Of a DNA stretch of 64,000 nt, positions 25,011 through 33,031 are shown piece by piece (within the stretch, counting starts at the first letter, position 1; every line of letters starts with the position of its first letter). A model generated the notes under the pieces. The model was not told the origin of the DNA, searched no databases, and saw nothing but the letters and a program-made list of their open reading frames with translations. Source of the stretch: Ramlibacter monticola (GTDB taxonomy: Bacteria; Pseudomonadota; Gammaproteobacteria; Burkholderiales; Burkholderiaceae_C); NCBI RefSeq assembly GCF_016722785.1, contig NZ_JAEQNE010000007.1, forward strand, positions 186,001 through 250,000. The letters run 5' to 3'. Position numbers and translations under genes: made by a program.

Positions 25011-27152
25011 CTACTGCGTCAGGCTCGCCGCGGGCGTGAACGGCAGGGGCGGCGGCACCGTGCGCAGCTCCTGGCAGCGCCGCGAGAGCGCGTGGTGCAA
25101 CTGCCGATGGCGCTGGGCGATCTCGTCCTCGTGCGCGGCGGCGGGCTGCGTGGCGAGCCGCTCGAGGCAGTTCTCGCGGCGCAGGTCCGGGCCGAGCGTG
25201 GCCAGGTAGCGCTCCAGCTGCAGCAGGCTGCTGTCCGCCGCGCGCGCCTGGTAGCGCTCCAGCTCCGAACGCAATTGCTGCCAGCGGGCCGCGGCGGGAT
25301 CGCCCGCCATCCCCGGGCTGCCGAGGGAGAGCAGGGTTTTGGATTGCTGGGTGAGGATGTCCAGGCGCGTCGCCATGCGGGCCAGCGACGGCGCGGCGGG
25401 CGGCTCGCCGGCGCCCACCGTCTGGGCCACGGAGAAGGGCTCTCCCTGCCACCAGTTGAAGTCGTCGGCGCGCGGACCCTGCAGCGGCTGCTTCATCCAG
25501 TCCTCCTGCAGGATGGCGAGCCGGCGCAGCAGCTCGCTGTCGAGCGTGCCCACCAGCTTGTCGCCGAGGGCCGCGCCGCCGGTTTCCTTCAGCACCGACT
25601 GCAGCGCGAGCACCTGTTCGCGCTGCTGGCGGAAGGTCACCGGGTCGATCGCGGTGTGCACGTCGGGCGGCAGCGCGGCCTTCAGCGTGCGGAAGGCGCG
25701 CTGGTAGATCAGTTCGGACACCCGCGTGTCGATCACGCGCTGCACCACGGGCTGGGCCGGGCGCGGGAACGTGGGCACGATGGCGGCCACCGCTTGCTCG
25801 CGTTCTTCGGCGAGCGCGCGGGAGTCCTGGACCACCTTGGCCAGCGAGGCCGATTCGCGGCTGGAGCGCGCGCCGCGCGCGGCCTCCTCGCCCATGAACG
25901 AGGTCTTGAGCAGGGCGCCCAGGCCCTCACGTAGCGCCGCGCGCTCGGTCGACAGCCCGAAGCGCCCTTCGCCTTCCAGCCACACGATGCCCGGTTCGCC
26001 GCGGCTGCCGAAGGCCAGCGCGAACTGGCGGCGGAATTCGGCGAAGGCCTCGCCCGACTGGCTCTGCAACTGCTGCACCACTTCCGGCCCGAGCAGCCGG
26101 GTGCGCGCGATGCGCGAGAGCACCTGCTGGTAGGCGGGGCCGAGCTGCAGCGTGCCCTGTCCCATCCAGTCGTTGTGCCCCTTGGAGAGCAGGGCATGCT
26201 GGTCGTCCAGCAGCGCGTGCACCGCGCGATAGCGCTCCAGCGTGCGGTCGAAGGTCGCCGGCCTCACCGGGGTGTCGAACAGGCCGTTGCTGCGTTCCAC
26301 GTAGCCCTGTTCCAGCGCGAACAGGTCGTTGGTGTTCAGGAGGCGCGTGTGCAGCGCGCTCATCGCCTTGCCCATGGCGCAGCGGGTGGCCCACTGCAGG
26401 CGCGTCTGCAGCAGCACGGGCTGCAGCTTCACCTCGTCGTCGGCCGACTGGAACATGCGCACCGCGCCGGCCAGCGCGCCGGGCAGCCGCTGGTCCAGCG
26501 TGTAGGCCACCAGCTTGCGCAGCTGCTCGGGCTCTCCGCCGCTGTATTGCAGCGAGAGGAAGGACTGCACCGCGTCGTCGAGGCGCTCCACGGCGGCGAC
26601 GTAGTCGGTGACCGCGACGAATTCCGGCAGGTCCTCCGCCGATGCGGACAGCTTGCGATCCAGGTTCTGCGGTACCGGCGACTGGCACTCGCCGCCCGAA
26701 TTCAGCTCGCCGGAGCCGCGCACCAGCGGCACGCCGGTGAGCTTGCTGGCGCGCGCGTGGAGTTCGCGGCGCATGGTCTCGACCACGATGTCGGCGAACT
26801 CGCGCTCGATGCGGTCCTGCACCTGCTCCTCGAGGTTGTCGAACGGGCGCCAGGACCCCGGCACGAACAGCGTCCAGAACGCGTCCTGCTGCAGGCGCTG
26901 CGTGGCGGACAGCAGCGCCAGGGCCTTGTGCCGGTACCACTCGGGATCGACCGCGTCGCGGCTTCGGACGCGCGCGCGGAACTGCGCATCGGCATTGAGC
27001 TGCAGCAGCGTGCGCGAAAGCTCCTGCCGCCAGCTTCCGAGCTGGATGGCGGCCACCGCGACGCCGAGCCCCCACAGGCCGACCAGCAGCCAGCCGAGCG
27101 TGAGCGCCGCCGCGGAGGGCGAGGCGAAGCGGGATCGCAGCCAGGCCTTCAT
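25011..27152 (-). CDS. Large single-pass membrane protein of unknown function
   Basis: A 713-residue protein that I do not recognise. One membrane segment near the N-terminus (ALTLGWLLVGLWGLGVAVAA, residues 15-36) is preceded by Arg/Lys, so the remaining 670 residues are probably periplasmic. The body is helical, rich in Gln, Arg and Leu, with no obvious catalytic motif. Its architecture recalls the scaffold part of IcmF/TssM-like proteins but lacks their GTPase region, so no assignment is made. The start overlaps the stop of the 60-residue gene upstream (ATGA), so the two are translationally coupled. It is the terminal gene of a - strand group that begins with the PDZ protein at 28.5 kb. Confidence 0.7.
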   Translation of the reverse strand: MKAWLRSRFASPSAAALTLGWLLVGLWGLGVAVAAIQLGSWRQELSRTLLQLNADAQFRARVRSRDAVDPEWYRHKALALLSATQRLQQDAFWTLFVPGSWRPFDNLEEQVQDRIEREFADIVVETMRRELHARASKLTGVPLVRGSGELNSGGECQSPVPQNLDRKLSASAEDLPEFVAVTDYVAAVERLDDAVQSFLSLQYSGGEPEQLRKLVAYTLDQRLPGALAGAVRMFQSADDEVKLQPVLLQTRLQWATRCAMGKAMSALHTRLLNTNDLFALEQGYVERSNGLFDTPVRPATFDRTLERYRAVHALLDDQHALLSKGHNDWMGQGTLQLGPAYQQVLSRIARTRLLGPEVVQQLQSQSGEAFAEFRRQFALAFGSRGEPGIVWLEGEGRFGLSTERAALREGLGALLKTSFMGEEAARGARSSRESASLAKVVQDSRALAEEREQAVAAIVPTFPRPAQPVVQRVIDTRVSELIYQRAFRTLKAALPPDVHTAIDPVTFRQQREQVLALQSVLKETGGAALGDKLVGTLDSELLRRLAILQEDWMKQPLQGPRADDFNWWQGEPFSVAQTVGAGEPPAAPSLARMATRLDILTQQSKTLLSLGSPGMAGDPAAARWQQLRSELERYQARAADSSLLQLERYLATLGPDLRRENCLERLATQPAAAHEDEIAQRHRQLHHALSRRCQELRTVPPPLPFTPAASLTQ

Positions 27153-27331
27153 CGCTGCCCTCCCGGGGCCGCCGCGGCCGGGTTCAGCAGTTCGCGCACG
27201 GGCCAGGTCTGCCAGACCCACAGGGCCTCCGACAGCGCCAGCAAGGCCAGCGCCACGGCAAGCAATCGCAGCCACTCGCGCCAGCCCGCGCGGACGGGCT
27301 GCTGCGTGGATCCAGGTACTTCGGCCGACAT
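27149..27331 (-). CDS. Small single-pass membrane protein coupled to the large one
   Basis: A 60-residue protein with one hydrophobic segment (LLAVALALLALSEALWVW) and short hydrophilic ends. Its stop overlaps the start of the 713-residue gene (ATGA). The overlap, shared direction and paired membrane segments suggest a two-protein complex. No family is recognised. It lies 139 bp downstream of the PDZ/HtrA-like gene. Confidence 0.55.
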   Translation of the reverse strand: MSAEVPGSTQQPVRAGWREWLRLLAVALALLALSEALWVWQTWPVRELLNPAAAAPGGQR

Positions 27332-27470
27332 CGCTTCCCCCCATTTCGTGCCGGTTCGCCAGCACGCGCGCGGACGGACATCTGCCGCGCAGCTTGCAAG
27401 GCTAAGGACTGCTGCCCGCTTCCCTGTCAGGAATTCTCCGGAGGCCGTGTCGGACGGGGCTGGCAGATAC

Positions 27471-28496
27471 TCAGATGCCGGCCGGACGCCGCATGGTCGT
27501 CATGCGGTCGACGGTCTTCACCGAAACCTGCCGGATCTGCGAGCCCTGCAGCACCGTCAGCACCACTTCCCCCTCCGCTTGCGGACGGGACCACAACTTC
27601 TTGTAGAAGCCTTCCAGCGTGCTCACCTTCTCGCCGTCGATGGCGAGCACGATGTCGCCGGCGACGAGGCCGGCCGCCAGCGCGGGGCTGTCCCGGCTGA
27701 CGCGGATGATCTGCACGCGCCCCTCGGTCTCGGTGGAGTTGATCCCCAGCCAGGGCCTGCGGCTGCTGCGGGTGCTGCCGGTCTCCTGCAGCTCGGTGAG
27801 GATCGGCTTGAGCAGGTCCACCGGCACGAACATGTTGCCCGGCACGGCGCCCCGGTCGCCGCCCGCGTCGCCGACGAACAGGCTGCCGATACCGACCAGC
27901 TCGCCGCGCCGGTTGAACAGGCCCGCGCCGCTGTGGTTGCCCACCGGCGGGCTGGTGAAGAGGGCGCTTTCGATGTGGTATTCCCAGTAGCCCGAGAAAG
28001 GCCGCGTGCTCACGAGCTGCGTGGCCGCCACGCCGCCGTCGTCGCCGCCGATGGCCGCCATGAGGGTCGCGCTCGCCGCCGTCCCGGCGACGGTGCCCAG
28101 CGGCACGGGCTGCACCCGCAGGGGCAGCAGGGGCCGGATCAGGCCGAAGCCGGTGGCGAGGTCGTAGGCCACGGCACGGGCCGGCAGCACGCGATGGTCC
28201 TGCGTGGTGACCTGGATGGCGTCCGCTTCGAGGATCAGGTAGCCGATGGTGAGGATCAGGCCGTCGGTGCCGATCACCACGCCGGAGCCGCTGCGACGGC
28301 GCCCCAGGGTCTCGGCGGAGCGTGCGTCCTCGGCTGCCGTGACCTGCACGCCCACCACGGCGTCCACCGCGCGGGTCAGGGCGTCGATCGCTTCCTGCTG
28401 GGCGGCCGCCGGCGTGGCAGCGAACGCCGCCGCCGCCCAGATCGACAGCGCGCACAGGCACCGGGCGGCAGCCCGGGCAAAGGCGGAAAAGGCCAT
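27471..28496 (-). CDS. HtrA/DegQ-like PDZ protein with degenerate protease triad
   Basis: A 341-residue exported protein. A signal peptide (ending ATPAAAQ) is followed by a trypsin-like fold (GSGVVIGTDGLILT) and a C-terminal PDZ domain (PWLGINSTETEGRVQIIRVS, AAGLVAGDIVLAIDGEKV). HtrA proteases need His, Asp and Ser. Here the His position reads LTIGYLI instead of LTNxHVV. The Asp position reads ATGFGLI instead of xTDLAVL. The Ser loop reads VGNHSGAGLFN instead of GNSGGPL. At least two of three triad residues are gone, so it is probably a non-proteolytic scaffold or chaperone. It stands divergently from the H-NS gene and may lead the transcript to the two membrane proteins downstream. Confidence 0.8.
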   Translation of the reverse strand: MAFSAFARAAARCLCALSIWAAAAFAATPAAAQQEAIDALTRAVDAVVGVQVTAAEDARSAETLGRRRSGSGVVIGTDGLILTIGYLILEADAIQVTTQDHRVLPARAVAYDLATGFGLIRPLLPLRVQPVPLGTVAGTAASATLMAAIGGDDGGVAATQLVSTRPFSGYWEYHIESALFTSPPVGNHSGAGLFNRRGELVGIGSLFVGDAGGDRGAVPGNMFVPVDLLKPILTELQETGSTRSSRRPWLGINSTETEGRVQIIRVSRDSPALAAGLVAGDIVLAIDGEKVSTLEGFYKKLWSRPQAEGEVVLTVLQGSQIRQVSVKTVDRMTTMRRPAGI

Positions 28497-28640
28497 GGCC
28501 GATCCCCTGGAGTAGGCCGTTCAGGATGCGTCAAAAGCAGCGGGCGCGCAACCCGCCGCCGCCGTCCGGCAGCACGCGTCCATGCGCCGGCGCGCCAATC
28601 TTTTTGCATAATTCGCGCACCGAATTAAAAAGGAATATTC

Positions 28641-28979
28641 GTGGCGACTTATCAGGAACTGAAGGAACAGGCCGAAAAACTGATGGCCGAAGCGGAACGC
28701 GTCCGCGAGCAGGAAATCTCCGATGCCATCGCGGAGATCAAACGAAAAATCGAGCTTTATGGATTGACCGCGGTGGATCTCGGCCTGGGGAAAAATTCCG
28801 GCGGCCCCGGGACCTCGCGCGCCAAGCCGGCGAAACCCGCGACGAAATCGGCGGTGAAATACCGCGGCCCCAATGGCGAAGCGTGGTCGGGCGGGCGCGG
28901 CCGCAAGCCGCAATGGGTGGTGCAGGCGTTGAAGGACGGGCGCAGCCTGGAGGATTTCGCGGTGAAAAACGGGCGCTGA
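28641..28979 (+). CDS. H-NS family nucleoid protein
   Basis: A 112-residue H-NS-like protein: an N-terminal coiled-coil oligomerisation region (YQELKEQAEKLMAEAERVRE) and the C-terminal DNA-binding motif YRGPNGEAWSGGRGRKPQWV. Proteins of this type bind AT-rich DNA and silence acquired genes. The start is GTG at 28641, with AAAAAGGA 7 bp upstream. It sits between the two exopolysaccharide blocks, one of which is less GC-rich than the genome; silencing of that block is possible but untested. The stop codon lies within a terminator hairpin. Confidence 0.92.
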   Translation: MATYQELKEQAEKLMAEAERVREQEISDAIAEIKRKIELYGLTAVDLGLGKNSGGPGTSRAKPAKPATKSAVKYRGPNGEAWSGGRGRKPQWVVQALKDGRSLEDFAVKNGR

Positions 28980-28991
28980 GCGCGCCCTTTT
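28971..28991 (+). terminator. Rho-independent terminator of the H-NS gene
   Basis: GGGCGC (28971-28976) and GCGCCC (28982-28987) form a stem over TGAGC, followed by TTTT. The stem spans the H-NS stop codon. It separates this gene from the convergent WecA-like gene. Confidence 0.6.
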
Positions 28992-28992
28992 C

Positions 28993-30114
28993 TCACGTCT
29001 GCGCGTCCACCGCGCCTTCTTCCTGGGTCGCCGCCTTGCGCTCGCCGGGCGACTCCAGGGAGGCGACCCGGCGGTAGGAAAGGTGATAGATCAGGAAGAA
29101 ACCCGCCAGCCAGGGCAACAGCACGTCCGGCCGGGTGGGGAAGAAGATCGCCGGCAGCACGGGCATGATCGCGCAGGTCCACATCGTCAGCGAGCCCGCC
29201 GAATTGCACAAGTCGGGATGGAGCTGCCGCAGCCGCGGCTGCACGACGTGCATCGCCACGAGGCTGTGAAGGTGATGGTGGTCCGGCTGCGTCGGCGAGC
29301 GATGCTGCTTGCGGCGCCGCGCGATGCTGTAGATCACTTCGACCGTCGGATAGCCGCACAGCAGCACGCTGGCCCACGGCGACACCTTCGGATGGCGCGC
29401 CAGCAATTCGACGCTGAGCCAGGCCAGCGTGAAGCCGGAGAAATACGCGCCGCCGTCGCCCAGGAACAAACGGCCCCAGGGGAAATTCACCAGCCAGAAG
29501 CCGGCGACCGCGGTGGCCACGACGATGGCGACGATGGCCAGCGGAGCGTCGCCGACCGAGAACGCGATCCCGGCCAGTGCCAGCAGCGAGATCATCACGG
29601 TGCCGCTGGCGAGGCCATGGAAGCCGTCGACGATGTTGATCGCGTTCGCCACCCCGCCCACGCAGAAAGCCGTGAAGAGAACCGCCACGGGCCAGTAGGC
29701 CAGCAGCGCGTCGACGAGGGGCATGTCCACCCGCGTGATCCCCATGCCGCTCCAGAGCGCGGCGACGCCGCCGCTGCCCATGGTGACCAGCAGGCGCGCG
29801 CCGACGTTCACGCGCTTGGTCACGTCTTCCATCAGGCCGATCATCAGGGCGGGCATGCCGGCAAGCAGCACCGTGGCCAGCAGCTTGCCCTCGGCGCGCC
29901 CGGGCAGCACGATCCACGCGGCGGTGATGGCGATGTAGATCGCGATGCCGCCCACGCGGGGCGTTGGATCGACATGGAACTTTCGGATCCCGTCCGGCAA
30001 GTCCATCGTCATCTGGCCGTACTTGTGTCCGCTGAGGACCAGCGCCTCCGCGATCACGTACGAGGCGAGGAGCGTTATCGCGATGGCCATGGGCGAACTC
30101 ACGGAAAGCACCAC
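28993..30114 (-). CDS. WecA/MraY-like undecaprenyl-phosphate sugar-1-phosphate transferase
   Basis: About 373 residues with some ten membrane segments. Family motifs are RKFHVDPTPRVGGIAIYIAI, the Asp-containing LMEDVTKRV, NAINIVDGFHGLASG, FLGDGGAYFSGFTLAW and the cytoplasmic His loop QPDHHHLHSL. It should prime repeat-unit synthesis by loading GlcNAc-1-P or a related sugar onto undecaprenyl phosphate. No WcaJ-type initiator is seen in the window, so this is the candidate primase. The start is GTG at 30114, placed 5 bp after GGGAGG; the GTG at 30111 and ATG at 30090 are alternatives. It ends the yjbH-wza-wzb-wzc module, 222 bp after wzc. Confidence 0.88.
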   Translation of the reverse strand: MVLSVSSPMAIAITLLASYVIAEALVLSGHKYGQMTMDLPDGIRKFHVDPTPRVGGIAIYIAITAAWIVLPGRAEGKLLATVLLAGMPALMIGLMEDVTKRVNVGARLLVTMGSGGVAALWSGMGITRVDMPLVDALLAYWPVAVLFTAFCVGGVANAINIVDGFHGLASGTVMISLLALAGIAFSVGDAPLAIVAIVVATAVAGFWLVNFPWGRLFLGDGGAYFSGFTLAWLSVELLARHPKVSPWASVLLCGYPTVEVIYSIARRRKQHRSPTQPDHHHLHSLVAMHVVQPRLRQLHPDLCNSAGSLTMWTCAIMPVLPAIFFPTRPDVLLPWLAGFFLIYHLSYRRVASLESPGERKAATQEEGAVDAQT

Positions 30115-30336
30115 GTATTCCTCCCAGTCGTCGTCGGGGCAGGACCACACCCGTTTCCGCCAAATCCATTGTGGATGTGACAGAGGGACGCACTCTATTT
30201 CAACCTTCAACAGATTGCAACGCACTATCTAGCGGGGAGACCCAGGGGCCGTCTCCCGGCAGGTGCGAGATCCACTTGAACGTCAGCACCGGAGTATCGC
30301 GCGGTCAGCGCGCTTCCGGGTGAATCCGCGGGGAAC

Positions 30337-32589
30337 TTACTTGCCTGTCGAGTAGGAATATTGGCGATATCGGTAGCCGCCGTACCGGTACGCGTACTTG
30401 CCGTAATGCCGGCGGCTCAGGTCTAGTGCATTCAGCAGCACGCCAGTCACAGCCTTGCCCGCATGCGACAGGCGCTTGGCGGCCTCGTGAATCTCCCCCA
30501 TCTGCGTCTCGCCTGCTCGGGCGATGAGCAGCAGGATTCCGGCTTGCGCAGCGATCGCAGGAGTGTCCGCAGCGACCAGCACGGGAGGCGTGTCCACGAT
30601 GACATAGTCGTAGCGGGCGGAGAAGTGCTGCAAGTGCGCGGCGAGCGCGCCACTCATCATCAGTTCCGCCGGATTGGGCGGCATCACTCCCGTAGTTAAC
30701 AGGTCGAGATTCGGCAGCACGTTGCGCCGGACGGCGTCCGCGGCCTGCAGTGTGCCGGCCACGAGTTCGGAGAGGCCGCCCTGGCGCGGCACGCCGAAGT
30801 ATTGGTTCAGGTGGCCCTTTCGCAGGTCAGCGTCGATCAGCAGCACTCTCTTGCCGGCCCCTGCTAGCACCGTGGCGAAGTTGCAGGACACGAAGCTCTT
30901 GCCCAAGTCGGGCGTGGCACCGGTGATCAGGATGAGGTTGGAACTGGCATCAATCATCGCGAATTGAAGCGCGGTTCGCAGACTGCGCAGGCTCTCAATC
31001 GCGGGATCCTCCGGCTGCGTGACCGCCAGCACGTGCACCCCGGGCTGCTTCTCCACCGCCTTGCGGCTCAGTTCCCCCTGGTCGGGGCTGATCGGGATCG
31101 TGCTGTAGACGTTCAAGTTGGTCTCGGCCTCGATCTCCAGCGCGCTACGGATGCCGCGGAAGAACGCGTTCCGCGCCAGCGCCAGCATCGCGCCGCCGAC
31201 GAGGCCGAGGAGGGCGGCGACACCGACGATGGCGAGGCGGTTCGGACCCACCGGCTCCTCGGGTTTCGTGGCCTGATCGATCACCCGCACGTTGCCGATC
31301 TTGCCTTCACGCACGAGTTGCAGTTGCAAGGCGCTGTTGCGCAACTGCTGGTAGAGATCCATGTTGATCTTGACGTCGCGTTCCAGGCGCAGCGCATCTT
31401 GCTGGACCGTCGGCATCTTGCGGATCCGCGCGTTGAGTCGGCCCAGTTCTTCATTCCATGCGCTGATCTGCGAGTCCAGCATCTTGACCGAAGGGTGATC
31501 CGGCGTGAAACGCACTATCAGCTCGCGCCGCTTCTGCTGCGCCTCGAACATCTTGCTTTGCAGGTCGACCGCCTGACTCAATGCGATCTTCGCTTCCTCA
31601 TCGAGCGCGATGGTGCCCTGCTGGTTGCGGTACTTGGTGTAGTAGTCCTCCGCCTGCACCAGCTGCTTCTTGAACTGTGGCACCTGCACGTCAAGGAAGG
31701 CGAGAGTCTTCTCCGCCTCGGCGGCCTTGCGCTCGACGTTTTGCCGCACGTACTGCTGGCCGATTTCGTTGAGCACGCGAACCAACTGGTCGGGATCGGA
31801 GCCCCGCAGGGTCGCATCCACAACCCCCGATTGCCGGCCTTTCTCTGCTAGTTTCAGATCGCGCTGCAGTGCGCCAATCTCGGCCAGGCGCGAGCGGCGG
31901 GCGACCGTGAACTCGGCACCCGGATTTCCTTCCAGGGTGGCGACCGTGAGTTCAATCCGGCCTAGCGGTGTGTTCCCCGCGAGAGGCGTACCCACGCGGC
32001 CGTGCAGGGATGCGGACAGGCGAGGATGCGACAGCGTGTACTCACCGCCTTGTTGCGCCGTGATGCGGAAAGTGCTGCCCTCCAGCACGTGCGGCACGGT
32101 GAATGCCGGCACCGAGATCGTCTCGCGGCCCGTCACGTAGCCCGCAAACCCGAGGAACCCGGGGACGGACAGACCTTCTGCGTAGCGCGCCATGGCCGCG
32201 CCAACGATCGGCAGGTAGCGGGGCCGCGCATGAATGTAAAGACGGGTGCTGTCCACCGTCTGGCCGATAACCAGTCGGGAACGCAGAATCTCCAATTCCG
32301 CGGACGTGGCGGTCTTTACGTCCACGAAGGCGGCCGCGTCGCCGAGCAGGCTCTTGGTATTGCCGACGTTGTCTTCCACCTGCACCAGCAGGTTGGCCTC
32401 GTAGATCGGGAGCGCCAAGTACGCGTAGGTACCCCCGGCCGTGACCGCCAGCGCCGTCACCGCGAGCACGAGCCAGCGGTTATCGAGCAGGATGTCGCAG
32501 TATTCGACGAGGTTGATCCCCTCCTCCTGCCCGGGCGGGCCGGCCGGCGCGGGTGCCAGTGTGGTCTGCAGGGGATGGGGAGCGTTCAT
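30337..32589 (-). CDS. wzc: Wzc-type polysaccharide co-polymerase / tyrosine autokinase (copy 2)
   Basis: A 750-residue paralogue of the protein at 13258-15516, with the same layout: MNAPHPLQ start, first membrane segment after DILLDNRWLVLAV, periplasmic Wzz/GNVR region, second membrane segment and cytoplasmic BY-kinase. Walker A is GATPDLGKS, Walker A' VLLIDADLRKG, Walker B YDYVIVDTPPV. The tail is tyrosine-rich (HYGKYAYRYGGYRYRQYSY). It lies 10 bp downstream of wzb, the usual Wza-Wzb-Wzc order. Its GC-rich codon use matches the chromosome, unlike copy 1, suggesting copy 2 is the resident one and copy 1 came with the glycosyltransferase cluster. Confidence 0.93.
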   Translation of the reverse strand: MNAPHPLQTTLAPAPAGPPGQEEGINLVEYCDILLDNRWLVLAVTALAVTAGGTYAYLALPIYEANLLVQVEDNVGNTKSLLGDAAAFVDVKTATSAELEILRSRLVIGQTVDSTRLYIHARPRYLPIVGAAMARYAEGLSVPGFLGFAGYVTGRETISVPAFTVPHVLEGSTFRITAQQGGEYTLSHPRLSASLHGRVGTPLAGNTPLGRIELTVATLEGNPGAEFTVARRSRLAEIGALQRDLKLAEKGRQSGVVDATLRGSDPDQLVRVLNEIGQQYVRQNVERKAAEAEKTLAFLDVQVPQFKKQLVQAEDYYTKYRNQQGTIALDEEAKIALSQAVDLQSKMFEAQQKRRELIVRFTPDHPSVKMLDSQISAWNEELGRLNARIRKMPTVQQDALRLERDVKINMDLYQQLRNSALQLQLVREGKIGNVRVIDQATKPEEPVGPNRLAIVGVAALLGLVGGAMLALARNAFFRGIRSALEIEAETNLNVYSTIPISPDQGELSRKAVEKQPGVHVLAVTQPEDPAIESLRSLRTALQFAMIDASSNLILITGATPDLGKSFVSCNFATVLAGAGKRVLLIDADLRKGHLNQYFGVPRQGGLSELVAGTLQAADAVRRNVLPNLDLLTTGVMPPNPAELMMSGALAAHLQHFSARYDYVIVDTPPVLVAADTPAIAAQAGILLLIARAGETQMGEIHEAAKRLSHAGKAVTGVLLNALDLSRRHYGKYAYRYGGYRYRQYSYSTGK

Positions 32590-32599
32590 GATCTTTCAA

Positions 32600-33031
32600 T
32601 CAGAGTCTGCGGATACGCTGCACCCAGGAGGCCGTTCCTTCATCGATGAGCTTGAGCGCATCGCGGAAGGCCGCCTCCGGCTGGCGGTAGGGATCCGGGA
32701 TGTCGCGATCGGAGTGCTCCGCGAGCCGGAACACGCGACCGCAGATTTCCGGATACAAGCCCTCGAGCTGGCGGCGCTGCTCTCGGCTCATGACAAACAC
32801 CATGTCTGCATCGCGGCACATCTTACGGGTAACCTGGCTCGCGCGGTGGCCTTTGATGTCGAGGCCGCGCTCTTCCAGGAGCCTGACCGCGATGTCGTCC
32901 GCCGGCGCGCCGACCAGGGCCTCCAGGCCCGCCGATTGCACTTGCCAGGCGGGCAACTGCGCCGCCAGCAGCCCCTGCGCCATCGGGCTGCGGCAGATGT
33001 TGCCGATGCACACGACGAGGAGCGTGTTCAC
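32600..33031 (-). CDS. wzb: Low-molecular-weight protein tyrosine phosphatase
   Basis: A 143-residue phosphatase. The P-loop is VCIGNICRSPMAQG near the N-terminus (C-x5-R-S) and the general acid lies in DIPDPYRQ near residue 113. It removes phosphate from the tyrosine tail of Wzc, allowing cycling of the co-polymerase. The start is GTG overlapping the wza stop (GTGA). The long frame that continues upstream is an out-of-frame shadow of wza. It is followed 10 bp later by wzc. Confidence 0.94.
   Translation of the reverse strand: MNTLLVVCIGNICRSPMAQGLLAAQLPAWQVQSAGLEALVGAPADDIAVRLLEERGLDIKGHRASQVTRKMCRDADMVFVMSREQRRQLEGLYPEICGRVFRLAEHSDRDIPDPYRQPEAAFRDALKLIDEGTASWVQRIRRL

Noticed and set aside
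25011..27152. Assignment of the 713-residue protein to TssM/IcmF of type VI secretion
   Set aside because: It lacks the GTPase region and family signatures, and no other type VI genes are nearby.
26175..28628. 817-codon + strand open frame across the membrane-protein pair and the PDZ gene
   Set aside because: It runs antisense to three better-supported genes, including one with clear PDZ and signal-peptide features, and has no recognisable domain.
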